39,320 nt of DNA, from positions 1 through 39,320 of the forward strand of contig CAJMLH010000017.1 in NCBI GenBank assembly GCA_905214195.1, written 5' to 3'. Shown piece after piece: positions 15,538 through 25,055 of this stretch (its first letter is position 1; each line of letters opens with the position of its first letter). The position numbers were made by a program, and so were the translations under genes. The notes under the pieces are model-generated. The model saw nothing but the letters and a program-made list of their open reading frames with translations. It did no database searches and was not told the DNA's origin. Origin of the DNA: an uncultured bacterium (lineage in GTDB: Bacteria; Bacillota; Clostridia; Peptostreptococcales; Anaerovoracaceae).

Positions 15538-18500
15538 ATGGCAAAGAGAACGGATATTAAAAAGATACTGATAATAGGCTCAGGCCCTATAGTTATAGGA
15601 CAGGCGGCGGAATTTGATTATGCAGGAACGCAAGCATGTTTGGCTCTGAAAGAGGAGGGTTATGAAGTAGTTCTTGTGAACTCAAATCCTGCAACAATTA
15701 TGACAGATACATCAATTGCGGACAAAGTATATATGGAGCCGCTTACATTGGAATATGTGGCAAAAATATTAAGATATGAAAGACCTGACGCAATACTTCC
15801 CGGAATAGGCGGACAGACAGGTCTTAATCTTGCAATGCAGCTTGAAAAAAAAGGAATACTCAGAGAATGTAAAACAGAACTTTTGGGAACGGGAAGCATT
15901 AGTATAGAGAGAGCAGAAGACAGAGAATTGTTTAAGGAGATGTGCGAAGAAATAGGCGAGCCGACAATTCCCTCAGAGATAACATACGATATGGAGCAGG
16001 CGAAGAAAGCGGCTAAGGAAATCGGATATCCTGTAGTTTTGCGCCCTGCTTTTACCCTTGGGGGCACAGGAGGCGGATTTGCTTCTGATGAAGAGGAGCT
16101 TAAGGAAATCGCTGCCAATGCATTTAAACTTTCGCCGGTTCATCAAGTTTTGGTTGAAAAAAGCGTAAAGGGTTTTAAGGAAATAGAATTTGAAGTCATG
16201 AGAGATTCAAGTGACAATGCTATAACGATATGCGGAATGGAGAACATTGATCCGGTGGGAGTTCATACCGGAGACTCAATAGTAGTTGCTCCTATAATGA
16301 CTTTAAACGACCATGACCTTAAAATGCTCAATGACAGTGCTATAAAGATAATAAAAGAACTGAAAATAGAGGGAGGCTGTAATGTACAGTTTGCTCTTGA
16401 CCCGAATTCAAGCCGGTACTATCTGATAGAGGTTAATCCGAGAGTTTCAAGGTCATCGGCTCTTGCGTCCAAGGCGAGCGGATATCCTATAGCCAGAGTA
16501 ACCGCAAAGATTGCCGTTGGTATGTCATTAGATGAAATAGAAATTGCAAATACCACAGCGGCAAAAGAACCTGAACTGAATTATGTAGTTGCAAAAGTGC
16601 CAAGATTCCCGTTTGATAAGTTTACACAGGCACCAAATGTTTTAGGAACTCAGATGAAAGCTACAGGTGAGGTTATGAGCATAGGATCCAACCTGGAAGA
16701 ATGTTTGCTCAAATCTATTCGTTCCCTTGAAACGGGAGTATGTCATATTTACCTTGAAAAATTTGACAAAATGACAGATAAAGAGCTTGAGGAATATATA
16801 ACTGAATTCAGAGATGATAATATCTTTGCTGTGGCAGAACTTTTAAGAAGAGGTATTTCCACGGAAAAGCTGCATCAAATAACTAAGATAACGGAGTATT
16901 TCCTGAAAGCCATAAAGAATATAACTGACAAAGAAAAGGAATTAAGAGAAAAGGTTAGAGACAGAGAAGCCTTGCTGTCAGCCAAAGCCATGGGATTCTC
17001 AGACAAATATATAGCTAAGCTGTGGGATAAAGAAGAAAGAGATATCTATGATATGAGAATGGCGGAAGGTGCAAAGCCTGTATATAGGATGGCAGACACA
17101 TTCCATACAGGTGCGTATATACCTTACTTTTATTCATCATACAGCGGTGAAAACACATCTGTAAAAACTGATAAAAAGAAAATTGTGGTGTTAGGCGCAG
17201 GCCCTATCAGAATCGGTCAGGGAGTTGAATTTGACTATTCCACCGTTCATGCAGTAACTACCATAAAAAATGCAGGATATGAAGCAATTATAATTAACAA
17301 CAATCCGGAGACCGTTTCAACCGACTATACTACAGGTGACAAACTGTATTTTGAGCCGCTCACGGTAGAAGATGTTATGAGCGTCATAGATTTTGAAGAG
17401 CCGGTTGGCGTAATCACCTCTTTAGGCGGACAGACTGCCATAAATCTGGCAGAGCCGTTGAGACAAAGAGGAGTTAAAATAATAGGAACTGACTGTGACG
17501 CCATAGAAAAAGCAGAAAACAGAGACAGCTTTGAAAAAATATTAAAGGAACTGAAAATACCTCAGCCTGTGGGTGCGGCAGTTACAAATATAGAGGACGG
17601 AGTAAAAACCGCAGAGAGAATAGGATATCCTGTGTTGGTAAGACCAAGCTTTGTTTTGGGCGGCAGAGCAATGCAGATTGTAGCAGATGAGCAGCAGCTG
17701 AGACAGTATCTTAAAACCGCAGTGGAAATAGACGAAGACAAACCGGTTTTGGTGGATAAATACATAATAGGAAAAGAAGTGGAAGTCGATGCTATATGTG
17801 ATGGCAGAGATGTGTTTGTACCGGGAATAATGGAACTTGTAGAAAGGACAGGAATCCACAGCGGAGATTCTATAAGCGTGTATCCGGCTTTCAGTATTTC
17901 GGACAAGGTAAAGGGAACTATACTTCAATATGCGAAGAAGTTGGGACTTGGAATAGGAATAGTAGGACTTTACAATATTCAGTTCATAGTTGATGAAAAT
18001 GAAAATGTGTTTATTATAGAAGTAAATCCAAGGTCATCAAGAACCGTACCTTTCCTTTCAAAGGCTACAGGCTACAGCCTTGCCGACATAGCTACGGAAG
18101 TGATATTAGGAAAGAGCCTTAAAGAGCAAGGCATTTTCGACCTTTATCCTGATGAAAAGAAGAGATGGTATGTAAAAGTTCCGGTATTCTCCTTTAACAA
18201 GATAAGAGGACTGGATGCATATCTTTCACCGGAGATGAAGTCAACAGGCGAGGCTATAGGCTATGATGACAAATTAAACAGAGCGCTTTATAAGGCATTA
18301 CAAGCGTCCGGTATGAAATTGCAGAACTACGGAACTGTATTTGCTACGATAGCTGATAAGGATAAACAGGAAGCACTTCCTCTGATAAGAAGATTCTACG
18401 ATTTGGGATTCAATATAGAGGCCACTGAGGGAACTGCAAAATTTCTTAAAGAAAACGGAATAAGAACGAGAACGCTTAAAAAGATAAGCGACGGAAGCGA

Positions 18501-18711
18501 CGAAATACAGACATCCATTCGCCAGGGTCACATCGCATATGTAATAAATACAAGCGATATCGGCTCAGTAGGTTCTATGAACGACGGATATAAGATAAGA
18601 AAATACGCAACTGAAAATAATGTAAATATTTTTACTGCCCTTGATACGGTAAAGGTGCTGCTGGATGTATTGGAAGAAACTACTCTTAAGATTTCGACCA
18701 TAGATGCATAA
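15538..18711 (+). CDS. carB: carbamoyl-phosphate synthase large subunit
   Basis: This 1057-residue protein has the two homologous ATP-grasp halves (about residues 1-400 and 550-935), the oligomerisation domain between them and the C-terminal MGS-like allosteric domain (about 936-1057), the complete family layout. It makes carbamoyl phosphate from bicarbonate, ammonia and two ATP. The start is ATG 15538, nine bases after ATGAGGAG; ATG 15529 touches the ribosome site. The partner glutaminase subunit carA, normally adjacent, is not in this window. Either it is elsewhere or the enzyme runs on free ammonia. Confidence 0.96.
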   Translation: MAKRTDIKKILIIGSGPIVIGQAAEFDYAGTQACLALKEEGYEVVLVNSNPATIMTDTSIADKVYMEPLTLEYVAKILRYERPDAILPGIGGQTGLNLAMQLEKKGILRECKTELLGTGSISIERAEDRELFKEMCEEIGEPTIPSEITYDMEQAKKAAKEIGYPVVLRPAFTLGGTGGGFASDEEELKEIAANAFKLSPVHQVLVEKSVKGFKEIEFEVMRDSSDNAITICGMENIDPVGVHTGDSIVVAPIMTLNDHDLKMLNDSAIKIIKELKIEGGCNVQFALDPNSSRYYLIEVNPRVSRSSALASKASGYPIARVTAKIAVGMSLDEIEIANTTAAKEPELNYVVAKVPRFPFDKFTQAPNVLGTQMKATGEVMSIGSNLEECLLKSIRSLETGVCHIYLEKFDKMTDKELEEYITEFRDDNIFAVAELLRRGISTEKLHQITKITEYFLKAIKNITDKEKELREKVRDREALLSAKAMGFSDKYIAKLWDKEERDIYDMRMAEGAKPVYRMADTFHTGAYIPYFYSSYSGENTSVKTDKKKIVVLGAGPIRIGQGVEFDYSTVHAVTTIKNAGYEAIIINNNPETVSTDYTTGDKLYFEPLTVEDVMSVIDFEEPVGVITSLGGQTAINLAEPLRQRGVKIIGTDCDAIEKAENRDSFEKILKELKIPQPVGAAVTNIEDGVKTAERIGYPVLVRPSFVLGGRAMQIVADEQQLRQYLKTAVEIDEDKPVLVDKYIIGKEVEVDAICDGRDVFVPGIMELVERTGIHSGDSISVYPAFSISDKVKGTILQYAKKLGLGIGIVGLYNIQFIVDENENVFIIEVNPRSSRTVPFLSKATGYSLADIATEVILGKSLKEQGIFDLYPDEKKRWYVKVPVFSFNKIRGLDAYLSPEMKSTGEAIGYDDKLNRALYKALQASGMKLQNYGTVFATIADKDKQEALPLIRRFYDLGFNIEATEGTAKFLKENGIRTRTLKKISDGSDEIQTSIRQGHIAYVINTSDIGSVGSMNDGYKIRKYATENNVNIFTALDTVKVLLDVLEETTLKISTIDA

Positions 18712-18721
18712 AGGAGAGAAA

Positions 18722-19456
18722 ATGAAACAATCTTTATTTACTGTAAGAGAAAACAAAAAGTTGACAGATGGCGTTATGAAGATGGTTTTACAAGGAGATA
18801 CATCGGATATAACTGCGCCGGGACAGTTTGTAAATATAAAGATAGAGGGACTTTTCCTAAGGAGACCTATTTCGGTTTGCGATCTTGAAAGCGATATTCT
18901 TACAATAATATACAAAGTTGTCGGCAAGGGAACGGAACAGATGGAAATAATGACAGAGGGTGACAAACTGGACATTTTGACAGGACTTGGAAACGGATAT
19001 GATTTGAGTGTTTCCGGGGATAATCCTTTGCTGATAGGAGGAGGTGCAGGAGTTCCGCCTATGTATCTTCTTGCAAAACAACTTATAAAAGAGGGCAAAA
19101 AAGTAAGAGTTATTCTTGGATTCAATAAAAAAGACGAGGTCTTTTATGAAAAGGAATTCAAAGATATAGGAGCAGATACACAAGTTACTACCGTAGACGG
19201 TTCTTATGGAACAAAGGGTTTTGTTACTGCAGCAATGAAAGATGGATACTCATACTTTTATACATGCGGGCCGGAGGCTATGCTCAAGGCAGTCTCTGAG
19301 GCTTCTCTGACAGAGGGTCAGCTCAGTTTTGAAGAGAGAATGGGCTGCGGTTTTGGGGCATGTATGGGCTGCTCCTGTAAAACACTGTACGGAAATAAAA
19401 GGATATGCAAAGACGGACCTGTACTCAGAAAGGAAGAAGTAATATGGGAGAAATGA
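18722..19456 (+). CDS. pyrK: dihydroorotate dehydrogenase B, electron-transfer subunit
   Basis: This 244-residue protein of the ferredoxin-reductase type has an FAD-binding barrel (about residues 1-95, with the RRP motif near 45), an NAD-binding domain (about 100-210) and a C-terminal 2Fe-2S site in CGFGACMGCSC followed by a further Cys. It passes electrons from dihydroorotate through PyrD to NAD+. ATG 18722 follows AAAGGAGAG, ten bases after carB. Its end overlaps the start of pyrD by 13 bases, so the two subunits are coupled. Confidence 0.95.
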   Translation: MKQSLFTVRENKKLTDGVMKMVLQGDTSDITAPGQFVNIKIEGLFLRRPISVCDLESDILTIIYKVVGKGTEQMEIMTEGDKLDILTGLGNGYDLSVSGDNPLLIGGGAGVPPMYLLAKQLIKEGKKVRVILGFNKKDEVFYEKEFKDIGADTQVTTVDGSYGTKGFVTAAMKDGYSYFYTCGPEAMLKAVSEASLTEGQLSFEERMGCGFGACMGCSCKTLYGNKRICKDGPVLRKEEVIWEK

Positions 19457-20355
19457 AAGTAGATCTGTGCGGAATAACTCTTGATAACCCCGTGATGGCT
19501 GCCAGCGGAACTTTTGGATATGGTTATGAGTTTGCGGAGCTTTATGATATAAACATGCTTGGGACCTTTTCTTTTAAGGGAACAACAGCGGAAGCAAGAT
19601 TCGGAAATCCCACTCCTCGAATAGCGGAATGTACCGCAGGAATGATAAATGCAGTGGGTCTGCAAAATCCGGGAGTAGATAAAGTCATAGAAGAAGAATT
19701 GCCTAAGCTTAGAAAATGTTTTAATAAAAAGGTAATGGCTAATGTCAGTGGTTTTTCCGCTGATGAATATGTGGAGGTTTGCCGTAAACTTAACGACTGT
19801 GAACAGATAGGATGGTTTGAGGTAAATATAAGTTGTCCAAATGTGCATGGCGGCGGCATGGCTTTTGGAACATCGCCGGAGGCAGCGGCCGAGGTAACAG
19901 CCAAAGTTAAAAAGGTTACAGATAAACCTGTGATAATTAAATTATCTCCCAATGTTACAGATATAGTTTCAATAGCCAAGGCTTGTGAAGCTGCCGGAGC
20001 AGATGGTATAAGCCTGATAAACACATTGCTTGGAATGAGAATAGACCTCAGGACAAAGAAACCGGTAGTTGCCAATAAGATGGGAGGCTTTTCGGGAAGC
20101 GCAGTGTTCCCTGTGGCTTTGAGAATGGTCTATCAGGTGGCTTCATCTGTAAAAATTCCTGTAGTGGGAATGGGAGGAGTAACTTCTGCTGAGGATGTAA
20201 TAGAGATGATGCTGGCAGGAGCAACGGCAGTTCAGCTTGGGGCAGCAAACCTTGTTAATCCTTATGCTTGCAGAGATGTAATAAACGCTCTGCCTGAGGT
20301 AATGAAAAAATATAAAATAGAATCGCTTAAAGAGATAATCGGAGGTGCCATCTAA
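19444..20355 (+). CDS. pyrD: dihydroorotate dehydrogenase B, catalytic subunit
   Basis: This 303-residue class 1B dihydroorotate dehydrogenase is an FMN TIM barrel. The ISCPNV segment near residue 127 carries the catalytic cysteine typical of class 1, and MGGV near 240 marks the FMN phosphate site. It oxidises dihydroorotate to orotate with PyrK as electron acceptor. ATG 19444 is preferred over 19453 because GGAAG lies seven bases upstream. The stop codon overlaps the pyrF start. Confidence 0.95.
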   Translation: MGEMKVDLCGITLDNPVMAASGTFGYGYEFAELYDINMLGTFSFKGTTAEARFGNPTPRIAECTAGMINAVGLQNPGVDKVIEEELPKLRKCFNKKVMANVSGFSADEYVEVCRKLNDCEQIGWFEVNISCPNVHGGGMAFGTSPEAAAEVTAKVKKVTDKPVIIKLSPNVTDIVSIAKACEAAGADGISLINTLLGMRIDLRTKKPVVANKMGGFSGSAVFPVALRMVYQVASSVKIPVVGMGGVTSAEDVIEMMLAGATAVQLGAANLVNPYACRDVINALPEVMKKYKIESLKEIIGGAI

Positions 20356-21053
20356 TGGGAAAAGATGTTATAATAGCATGTGATTTTGACAGCGCAGAAA
20401 AGACATTTGAGTTTCTTGATAAATTTACGGATAAAAAGCCGTTTGTAAAAATCGGAATGGAATTATTTTTCTCTGAGACACCGGAAATAGTGAGAGAAAT
20501 AAAGAAAAGAGGACATAAGATATTTCTTGACCTTAAATTGCACGACATACCAAATACAGTAAAAAAAGCGATGGCAGCATTGTCAAAACTTGATATAGAT
20601 ATGTGCAATGTTCATGCCGCAGGAGCAACTGAAATGATGAAAGCTGCAATTGAGGGATTGACAAGAGAAGACGGAACAAGACCTATACTTATAGCAGTAA
20701 CACAGCTCACATCCACAGATCAGGAAACCATGGAAAGAGATCTTCTGATTAAAGAGGACATGAACAAAGTTGTAATGCATTATGCCAAGACTGCCAAAAA
20801 CGCAGGACTTGACGGAGTTGTATGTTCTCCGATGGAAGCAGAGAAAGTTCATGAAATATGCGGACGAGATTTTCTGACTGTGACACCGGGAATAAGATTT
20901 GAAGACAGCACGGCAGATGACCAGAAGCGTATAATGACGCCGGCAGAAGCAAAAAGAATAGGTTCTGATTATATCGTTGTGGGAAGACCTATAACTAAAG
21001 CTGACGACCCGGTTGCAGCTTATGAAAAATGTATAAGAGAATTCGTTGATTAG
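20355..21053 (+). CDS. pyrF: orotidine 5'-phosphate decarboxylase
   Basis: This 232-residue protein is a group I OMP decarboxylase. The catalytic DLKLHDIPNT motif (Lys-Asp-Lys-Asp charge network) is near residues 58-67, and the late GRPI segment binds phosphate. It carries out the last step to UMP. Its ATG overlaps the pyrD stop by one base (TAATG). Confidence 0.95.
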   Translation: MGKDVIIACDFDSAEKTFEFLDKFTDKKPFVKIGMELFFSETPEIVREIKKRGHKIFLDLKLHDIPNTVKKAMAALSKLDIDMCNVHAAGATEMMKAAIEGLTREDGTRPILIAVTQLTSTDQETMERDLLIKEDMNKVVMHYAKTAKNAGLDGVVCSPMEAEKVHEICGRDFLTVTPGIRFEDSTADDQKRIMTPAEAKRIGSDYIVVGRPITKADDPVAAYEKCIREFVD

Positions 21054-21064
21054 GAGAATAAAAA

Positions 21065-21706
21065 ATGGAAAATAATATTCAAAGACTTATAGCAAAAGAT
21101 TTACTTTCAATAAAAGCAGTGTTTTTCAGACCGGAAGAACCTTTCACATGGGCCAGCGGAATCAAAAGCCCGGTGTATTGCGATAACAGACTTACACTTA
21201 CTTCTACAGAGGTAAGAAACGATGTGGAAGAAAGTCTGGCACAGGTTATAAGAGAAAATTATCCTGAAGCAGAAGTGTTGATGGGAACTGCTACAGCAGG
21301 TATTGCTCATGCTGCAATAACAGCACATCTTCTTGGTATACCTATGGGATATGTTCGCTCAGGCGCAAAAGACCACGGAAGACAAAACAGAATAGAGGGA
21401 AGACTTGAAAAAGGACAGAAAGTAGTAGTTGTTGAAGATTTGATTTCCACAGGAGGCAGTGTTATTGAAGCAGTAAATGCTTTGAGAGAAGAAGGCGCAG
21501 AAGTTCTTGGAGTAGTCAGCATATTTACTTATGGCATGAAAAAGGGACTTGAACGCCTGAAAGAAGCTGATGTTAAAAATGTATCTTTGACAAATTTTGA
21601 TGTGATTGCAGAAGTTGCAGCAGAAGAGGGATACATAAAAACTGATGATATAGAAAGATTGATAAAATTCAGAAACAACCCTTCAGATGAGAGTTGGATA
21701 AAGTAA
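21065..21706 (+). CDS. pyrE: orotate phosphoribosyltransferase
   Basis: This 213-residue type I phosphoribosyltransferase has the PRPP-binding loop VVVVEDLISTGGS near residues 120-132 and a flexible catalytic loop near 100. It joins orotate and PRPP to give OMP, the step before PyrF. ATG 21065 follows TAGGAGA, 11 bases after pyrF. Confidence 0.95.
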   Translation: MENNIQRLIAKDLLSIKAVFFRPEEPFTWASGIKSPVYCDNRLTLTSTEVRNDVEESLAQVIRENYPEAEVLMGTATAGIAHAAITAHLLGIPMGYVRSGAKDHGRQNRIEGRLEKGQKVVVVEDLISTGGSVIEAVNALREEGAEVLGVVSIFTYGMKKGLERLKEADVKNVSLTNFDVIAEVAAEEGYIKTDDIERLIKFRNNPSDESWIK

Positions 21707-21717
21707 AGGAGAATTGA

Positions 21718-22815
21718 ATGAGAAGTCTCATAAGCATATTGGATTTTTCTGACAGAGAGTTAAATGAACTCATAGAAACAGCCAATGATATAATTAAAAA
21801 TCCCACAAAATATGAACAGAAATGCAAAGGAAAAAAACTTGCAACTCTTTTCTTTGAACCGTCTACAAGAACAAGGTTGAGCTTTGAAGCAGCCATGTAT
21901 GAACTTGGCGGAAATGTGATAGGATTTTCGCAAGCATCAGGATCATCCGTTTCAAAAGGAGAGAGTGTTGCTGATACAGCAAAGGTAATAAGTTGTTATG
22001 CCGATATAATAGCCATGCGCCATCCAAAAGAGGGAGCACCTCTTGTAGCTTCCAAAAATGCCTCTATACCGGTGATAAATGCCGGAGACGGCGGACACAA
22101 TCACCCTACGCAAACATTGGCAGACATATTGACAATATACAGAGAAAAAGGCAGGTTGGATAATCTGACTATAGGTCTTTGCGGAGATTTGAAGTATGGA
22201 AGAACGGTACATTCTTTGATAGAGGCAATGTCGAGAAGAAAAAATATAAAGTTTGTTTTGATTTCACCTGATGAACTGAAGCTTCCGGGATATATAAAAA
22301 AAGATGTAATGGAAAAAAACGGTATGCAGTTCGTAGAGAACAATTCTCTTGAGGCAGCTCTTCCGGGTTTGGACATTCTTTATATGACAAGGGTGCAGGG
22401 GGAAAGATTTGACAGTGAGGAAGAGTATGATAGGCTTAAAGACAGTTACATACTTACTTCCGGGAAATTGAAAAATGCTCCTAAGGATATGGCAATACTG
22501 CATCCGCTGCCGAGGGTAAATGAAATATCGATAGATGTGGATGATGACCCAAGAGCTTGTTACTTTAAGCAGATTCAAAACGGAAAGTTTATGAGAATGG
22601 CGCTTATACTCAAGCTTCTTGATGAAGCAAAAAATGTAAACGAGCAAAATGCGATTTTGGAAGAAGAGCTTTTGACTAATGAACTGAAATGTCAAAATCC
22701 TAAATGTATAACTTCCGAGGAAAGAGGATTGAAACATGTATTCAAGCCTGCCGGAGATGGAGCATACAGATGCATATATTGTGAAAAGAAAATAAACAAA
22801 GAGACTCCTTTATAG
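21718..22815 (+). CDS. pyrB: aspartate carbamoyltransferase fused to a PyrI-type zinc domain
   Basis: Residues 1 to about 305 form a complete aspartate transcarbamoylase: the carbamoyl-phosphate motif STRTR is at about 50-54, GDGGHNHPTQ near 125 and LPR near 265. The usual catalytic chain ends there. Here about 55 more residues follow, with Cys325, Cys330, Cys352 and Cys355 (CX4C-X21-CX2C). E. coli PyrI has Cys109, 114, 138 and 141 (CX4C-X23-CX2C) in its zinc domain, which contacts PyrB. The tail matches that domain, but the PyrI nucleotide-binding allosteric domain is absent. No separate pyrI is present. It is the last gene of the pyr operon; ATG 21718 follows AAAGGAG. Confidence 0.93.
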   Translation: MRSLISILDFSDRELNELIETANDIIKNPTKYEQKCKGKKLATLFFEPSTRTRLSFEAAMYELGGNVIGFSQASGSSVSKGESVADTAKVISCYADIIAMRHPKEGAPLVASKNASIPVINAGDGGHNHPTQTLADILTIYREKGRLDNLTIGLCGDLKYGRTVHSLIEAMSRRKNIKFVLISPDELKLPGYIKKDVMEKNGMQFVENNSLEAALPGLDILYMTRVQGERFDSEEEYDRLKDSYILTSGKLKNAPKDMAILHPLPRVNEISIDVDDDPRACYFKQIQNGKFMRMALILKLLDEAKNVNEQNAILEEELLTNELKCQNPKCITSEERGLKHVFKPAGDGAYRCIYCEKKINKETPL

Positions 22816-22835
22816 AGGAGCCTCTTTGTTTATCT
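22794..22835 (+). terminator. intrinsic terminator of the pyr operon
   Basis: A 16-base stem with one mismatch (22794-22809 with 22816-22831), whose loop contains the pyrB stop codon, followed by a short T-rich stretch. Confidence 0.8.
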
Positions 22836-22844
22836 AATGTTTTT

Positions 22845-22895
22845 TTCACAGGTTTTAAATTTCTTTCATAAAATGACAATAAGAATTTATGAAAG
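22845..22895 (+). promoter_or_regulatory. feoAB promoter with operator-like dyad
   Basis: TTCACA (22845-22850) and TAAAAT (22869-22874) with an 18-base spacer form a plausible promoter. A perfect 10-bp inverted repeat (CTTTCATAAA at 22863-22872, TTTATGAAAG at 22886-22895) covers the -10 and start region. It is not a textbook Fur box, but its position fits a repressor site. Confidence 0.45.
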
Positions 22896-22907
22896 GAAAG
22901 GCTTTCC

Positions 22908-23126
22908 ATGATAGGTTTGAATAAATTAAAGATAGGAGAAGAGGGATTAGTTACAGAGGCAAACAAAAATAACAGAAGATTGAAAGATTTGGGGCTTGTA
23001 AAAGGTGCAAGGGTAAAATGCGTGTTAAAGAGTCCTCTTGGTGATCCGGCAGCGTATGATATATGTGGAGCCGTTGTCGCCATAAGAAAAGAAGATGCCT
23101 CATCTGTAAAGGTGGAGGTACTATGA
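22908..23126 (+). CDS. feoA: ferrous iron transport protein A
   Basis: This 72-residue SH3-like FeoA protein, of normal size, binds the cytosolic domain of FeoB and is needed for full Fe2+ uptake. The LGLVKGARV segment near residues 27-35 is the family hallmark. ATG 22908 follows GAAAGGAAAGG. Its stop overlaps the feoB start (ATGA). Confidence 0.92.
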   Translation: MIGLNKLKIGEEGLVTEANKNNRRLKDLGLVKGARVKCVLKSPLGDPAAYDICGAVVAIRKEDASSVKVEVL

Positions 23127-24958
23127 AGATGGATTGCAAAAATACACCTAAGATAGCACTGGCAGGCAATCCTAATGTAGGCAAAAGTACGATATTTAAC
23201 TGTCTTACCGGTATGAAGCAGCATACAGGCAACTGGGCAGGAAAGACTGTAGCCAATGCCCGTGGGAAATGGGAAGGCATGGAGCTTATAGATATTCCGG
23301 GGTGTTATTCTCTTGCAACCTCATCTCCTGAAGAAGCAGTGGCAAGAGAACAAATATGTTCCAAGGAATGTGACGGAGTCATAGTAGTGTGTGACGGAAC
23401 ATGTCTGGAACGAAATCTTATATTGGTTTTGCAGATACTCAAACACAGAAGAGATGTGATTATATGTATAAATCTGATGGATCAGGTAAGAAAGAGAAAA
23501 ATCAGAATAGATACAGATAAGTTGTCTGAAATTCTTGGTGTGCAGGTAGTTGAAACTGAGGCTTCCAAAAAAAATGAAATAAGGAAAACCCTTAAATCAG
23601 CAGTGAGAAAACTTTTGGAGAACAGTATGAATTGTGACGAGATTAAGCCATATGATAGTTTTCTCTTAAATAATCCTGACGAACTTGCAGAAGAGGCACG
23701 GCGCATAGCAGCATTGACAGTCAACAAAGATAAGGCAAAAGAATCATATGAAGTTAAAATAGACAGAGCTTTGACCAATCCTGTAATAGGCTTTCCCATA
23801 ATGGCAGTAATGATCTTGATAATATTCTGGATTACGGTGGAGGGAGCAAATTATCCGTCGTCCATGCTAAGCAGTGCATTGTTTTCACTTGAAGAGCCAC
23901 TGCATGAGCTGCTTCTTAATATTGGATTACCGCCGGTTATATCGGATATGCTGACATGCGGAATGTATCGAGTGCTTGCATGGGTTGTTTCGGTAATGCT
24001 GCCGCCTATGGCTATTTTCTTCCCACTGTTTACATTATTAGAGGACTGGGGGTTTCTTCCGAGAGTGGCATTTAACCTCGACAGATGTTTCAAATGTTGC
24101 AAGGCTTGCGGAAAACAGGCATTGACAATGTGCATGGGTCTTGGGTGCAACGCATCGGCTGTAGTAGGATGCCGCATAATAGATTCAAAAAGAGAAAGAA
24201 TACTGGCAATGGTTACCAACTCTCTTATTCCGTGTAACGGTAGGTTTCCGCTGATAATATCTGTTATAACCATGTTTTTTGCTGCGGAATCGGGATGGAA
24301 AGGGGCGGTAATATTAACTGCTGTGATATTTTTAGGGGTAGGAGCGACTTTTGCGGCAACCAAGTTTCTGGCCGAGACATTGCTTAAAGGTGTTCCCTCA
24401 CATTTTACCCTTGAACTGCCTCCATACAGAAAACCTGAAATAGGAAAGGTAATAGTCAGATCCGTAATGGACAGAACGCTTTTCGTTCTCGGAAGAGCGG
24501 CAGCCGTTGCTGCACCGGCGGGAATTCTTATTTGGGTACTTGCAAATATTGCCGTAGGTGATAAAAGTATAATCAATCATATGGCAGATTTTTTGGAGCC
24601 GATAGGCAGCTTTATGGGACTTGACGGAGTGATATTGACTGCGTTTATATTGGGAATACCTGCCAACGAAATAGTACTTCCGATAATTATGATGATATAT
24701 ATGAGCAGCGGTACATTGGGCGAAATAAATGACCTTTCTTTTTTTCATCAGCTGCTTACAGATAACGGATGGACTATGCTAACAGCATTGAATATGATGA
24801 TATTTTCCCTTATGCATTGGCCTTGTGCAACAACATTGCTTTCAATAAAGAAAGAGTCTCAAAGCCTTGGATGGACGGCTGTGTCGTTTCTTCTTCCTTT
24901 GATTATGGGAATTATTGTATGCTCCCTTGTAACATTCATATACAGATTACTCTTGTAA
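23123..24958 (+). CDS. feoB: ferrous iron transport GTPase permease
   Basis: This 611-residue protein has an N-terminal G domain (G1 GNPNVGKST at residues 15-23, G3 DIPG near 56) and a helical spacer (about 170-215). The membrane part has about ten helices with the two Gate repeats and Cys-containing segments typical of FeoB. It moves Fe2+ across the inner membrane under GTP control. It is slightly shorter than E. coli FeoB, and no feoC follows. ATG 23123 is chosen for the ATGA overlap with feoA and the GGAGG site. Confidence 0.95.
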   Translation: MKMDCKNTPKIALAGNPNVGKSTIFNCLTGMKQHTGNWAGKTVANARGKWEGMELIDIPGCYSLATSSPEEAVAREQICSKECDGVIVVCDGTCLERNLILVLQILKHRRDVIICINLMDQVRKRKIRIDTDKLSEILGVQVVETEASKKNEIRKTLKSAVRKLLENSMNCDEIKPYDSFLLNNPDELAEEARRIAALTVNKDKAKESYEVKIDRALTNPVIGFPIMAVMILIIFWITVEGANYPSSMLSSALFSLEEPLHELLLNIGLPPVISDMLTCGMYRVLAWVVSVMLPPMAIFFPLFTLLEDWGFLPRVAFNLDRCFKCCKACGKQALTMCMGLGCNASAVVGCRIIDSKRERILAMVTNSLIPCNGRFPLIISVITMFFAAESGWKGAVILTAVIFLGVGATFAATKFLAETLLKGVPSHFTLELPPYRKPEIGKVIVRSVMDRTLFVLGRAAAVAAPAGILIWVLANIAVGDKSIINHMADFLEPIGSFMGLDGVILTAFILGIPANEIVLPIIMMIYMSSGTLGEINDLSFFHQLLTDNGWTMLTALNMMIFSLMHWPCATTLLSIKKESQSLGWTAVSFLLPLIMGIIVCSLVTFIYRLLL

Positions 24959-25055
24959 ATAAATCGAAAAAATTGTAGAATATTATCGAATATGCACATT
25001 CATTCAGCGTGTATATATATATTTTTTTGCATACTGAATGTAAAAGGGGGATAAG

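Noticed and set aside
19542..20075. A 177-codon open frame antisense to pyrD
   Set aside because: The pyrD protein is unmistakable and the antisense frame shows no known motif or ribosome site.
24959..25055. A terminator or regulatory RNA between feoB and the lipid kinase gene
   Set aside because: Only a weak 7-bp pairing and a TA repeat are visible, with no T-run after a stable stem.
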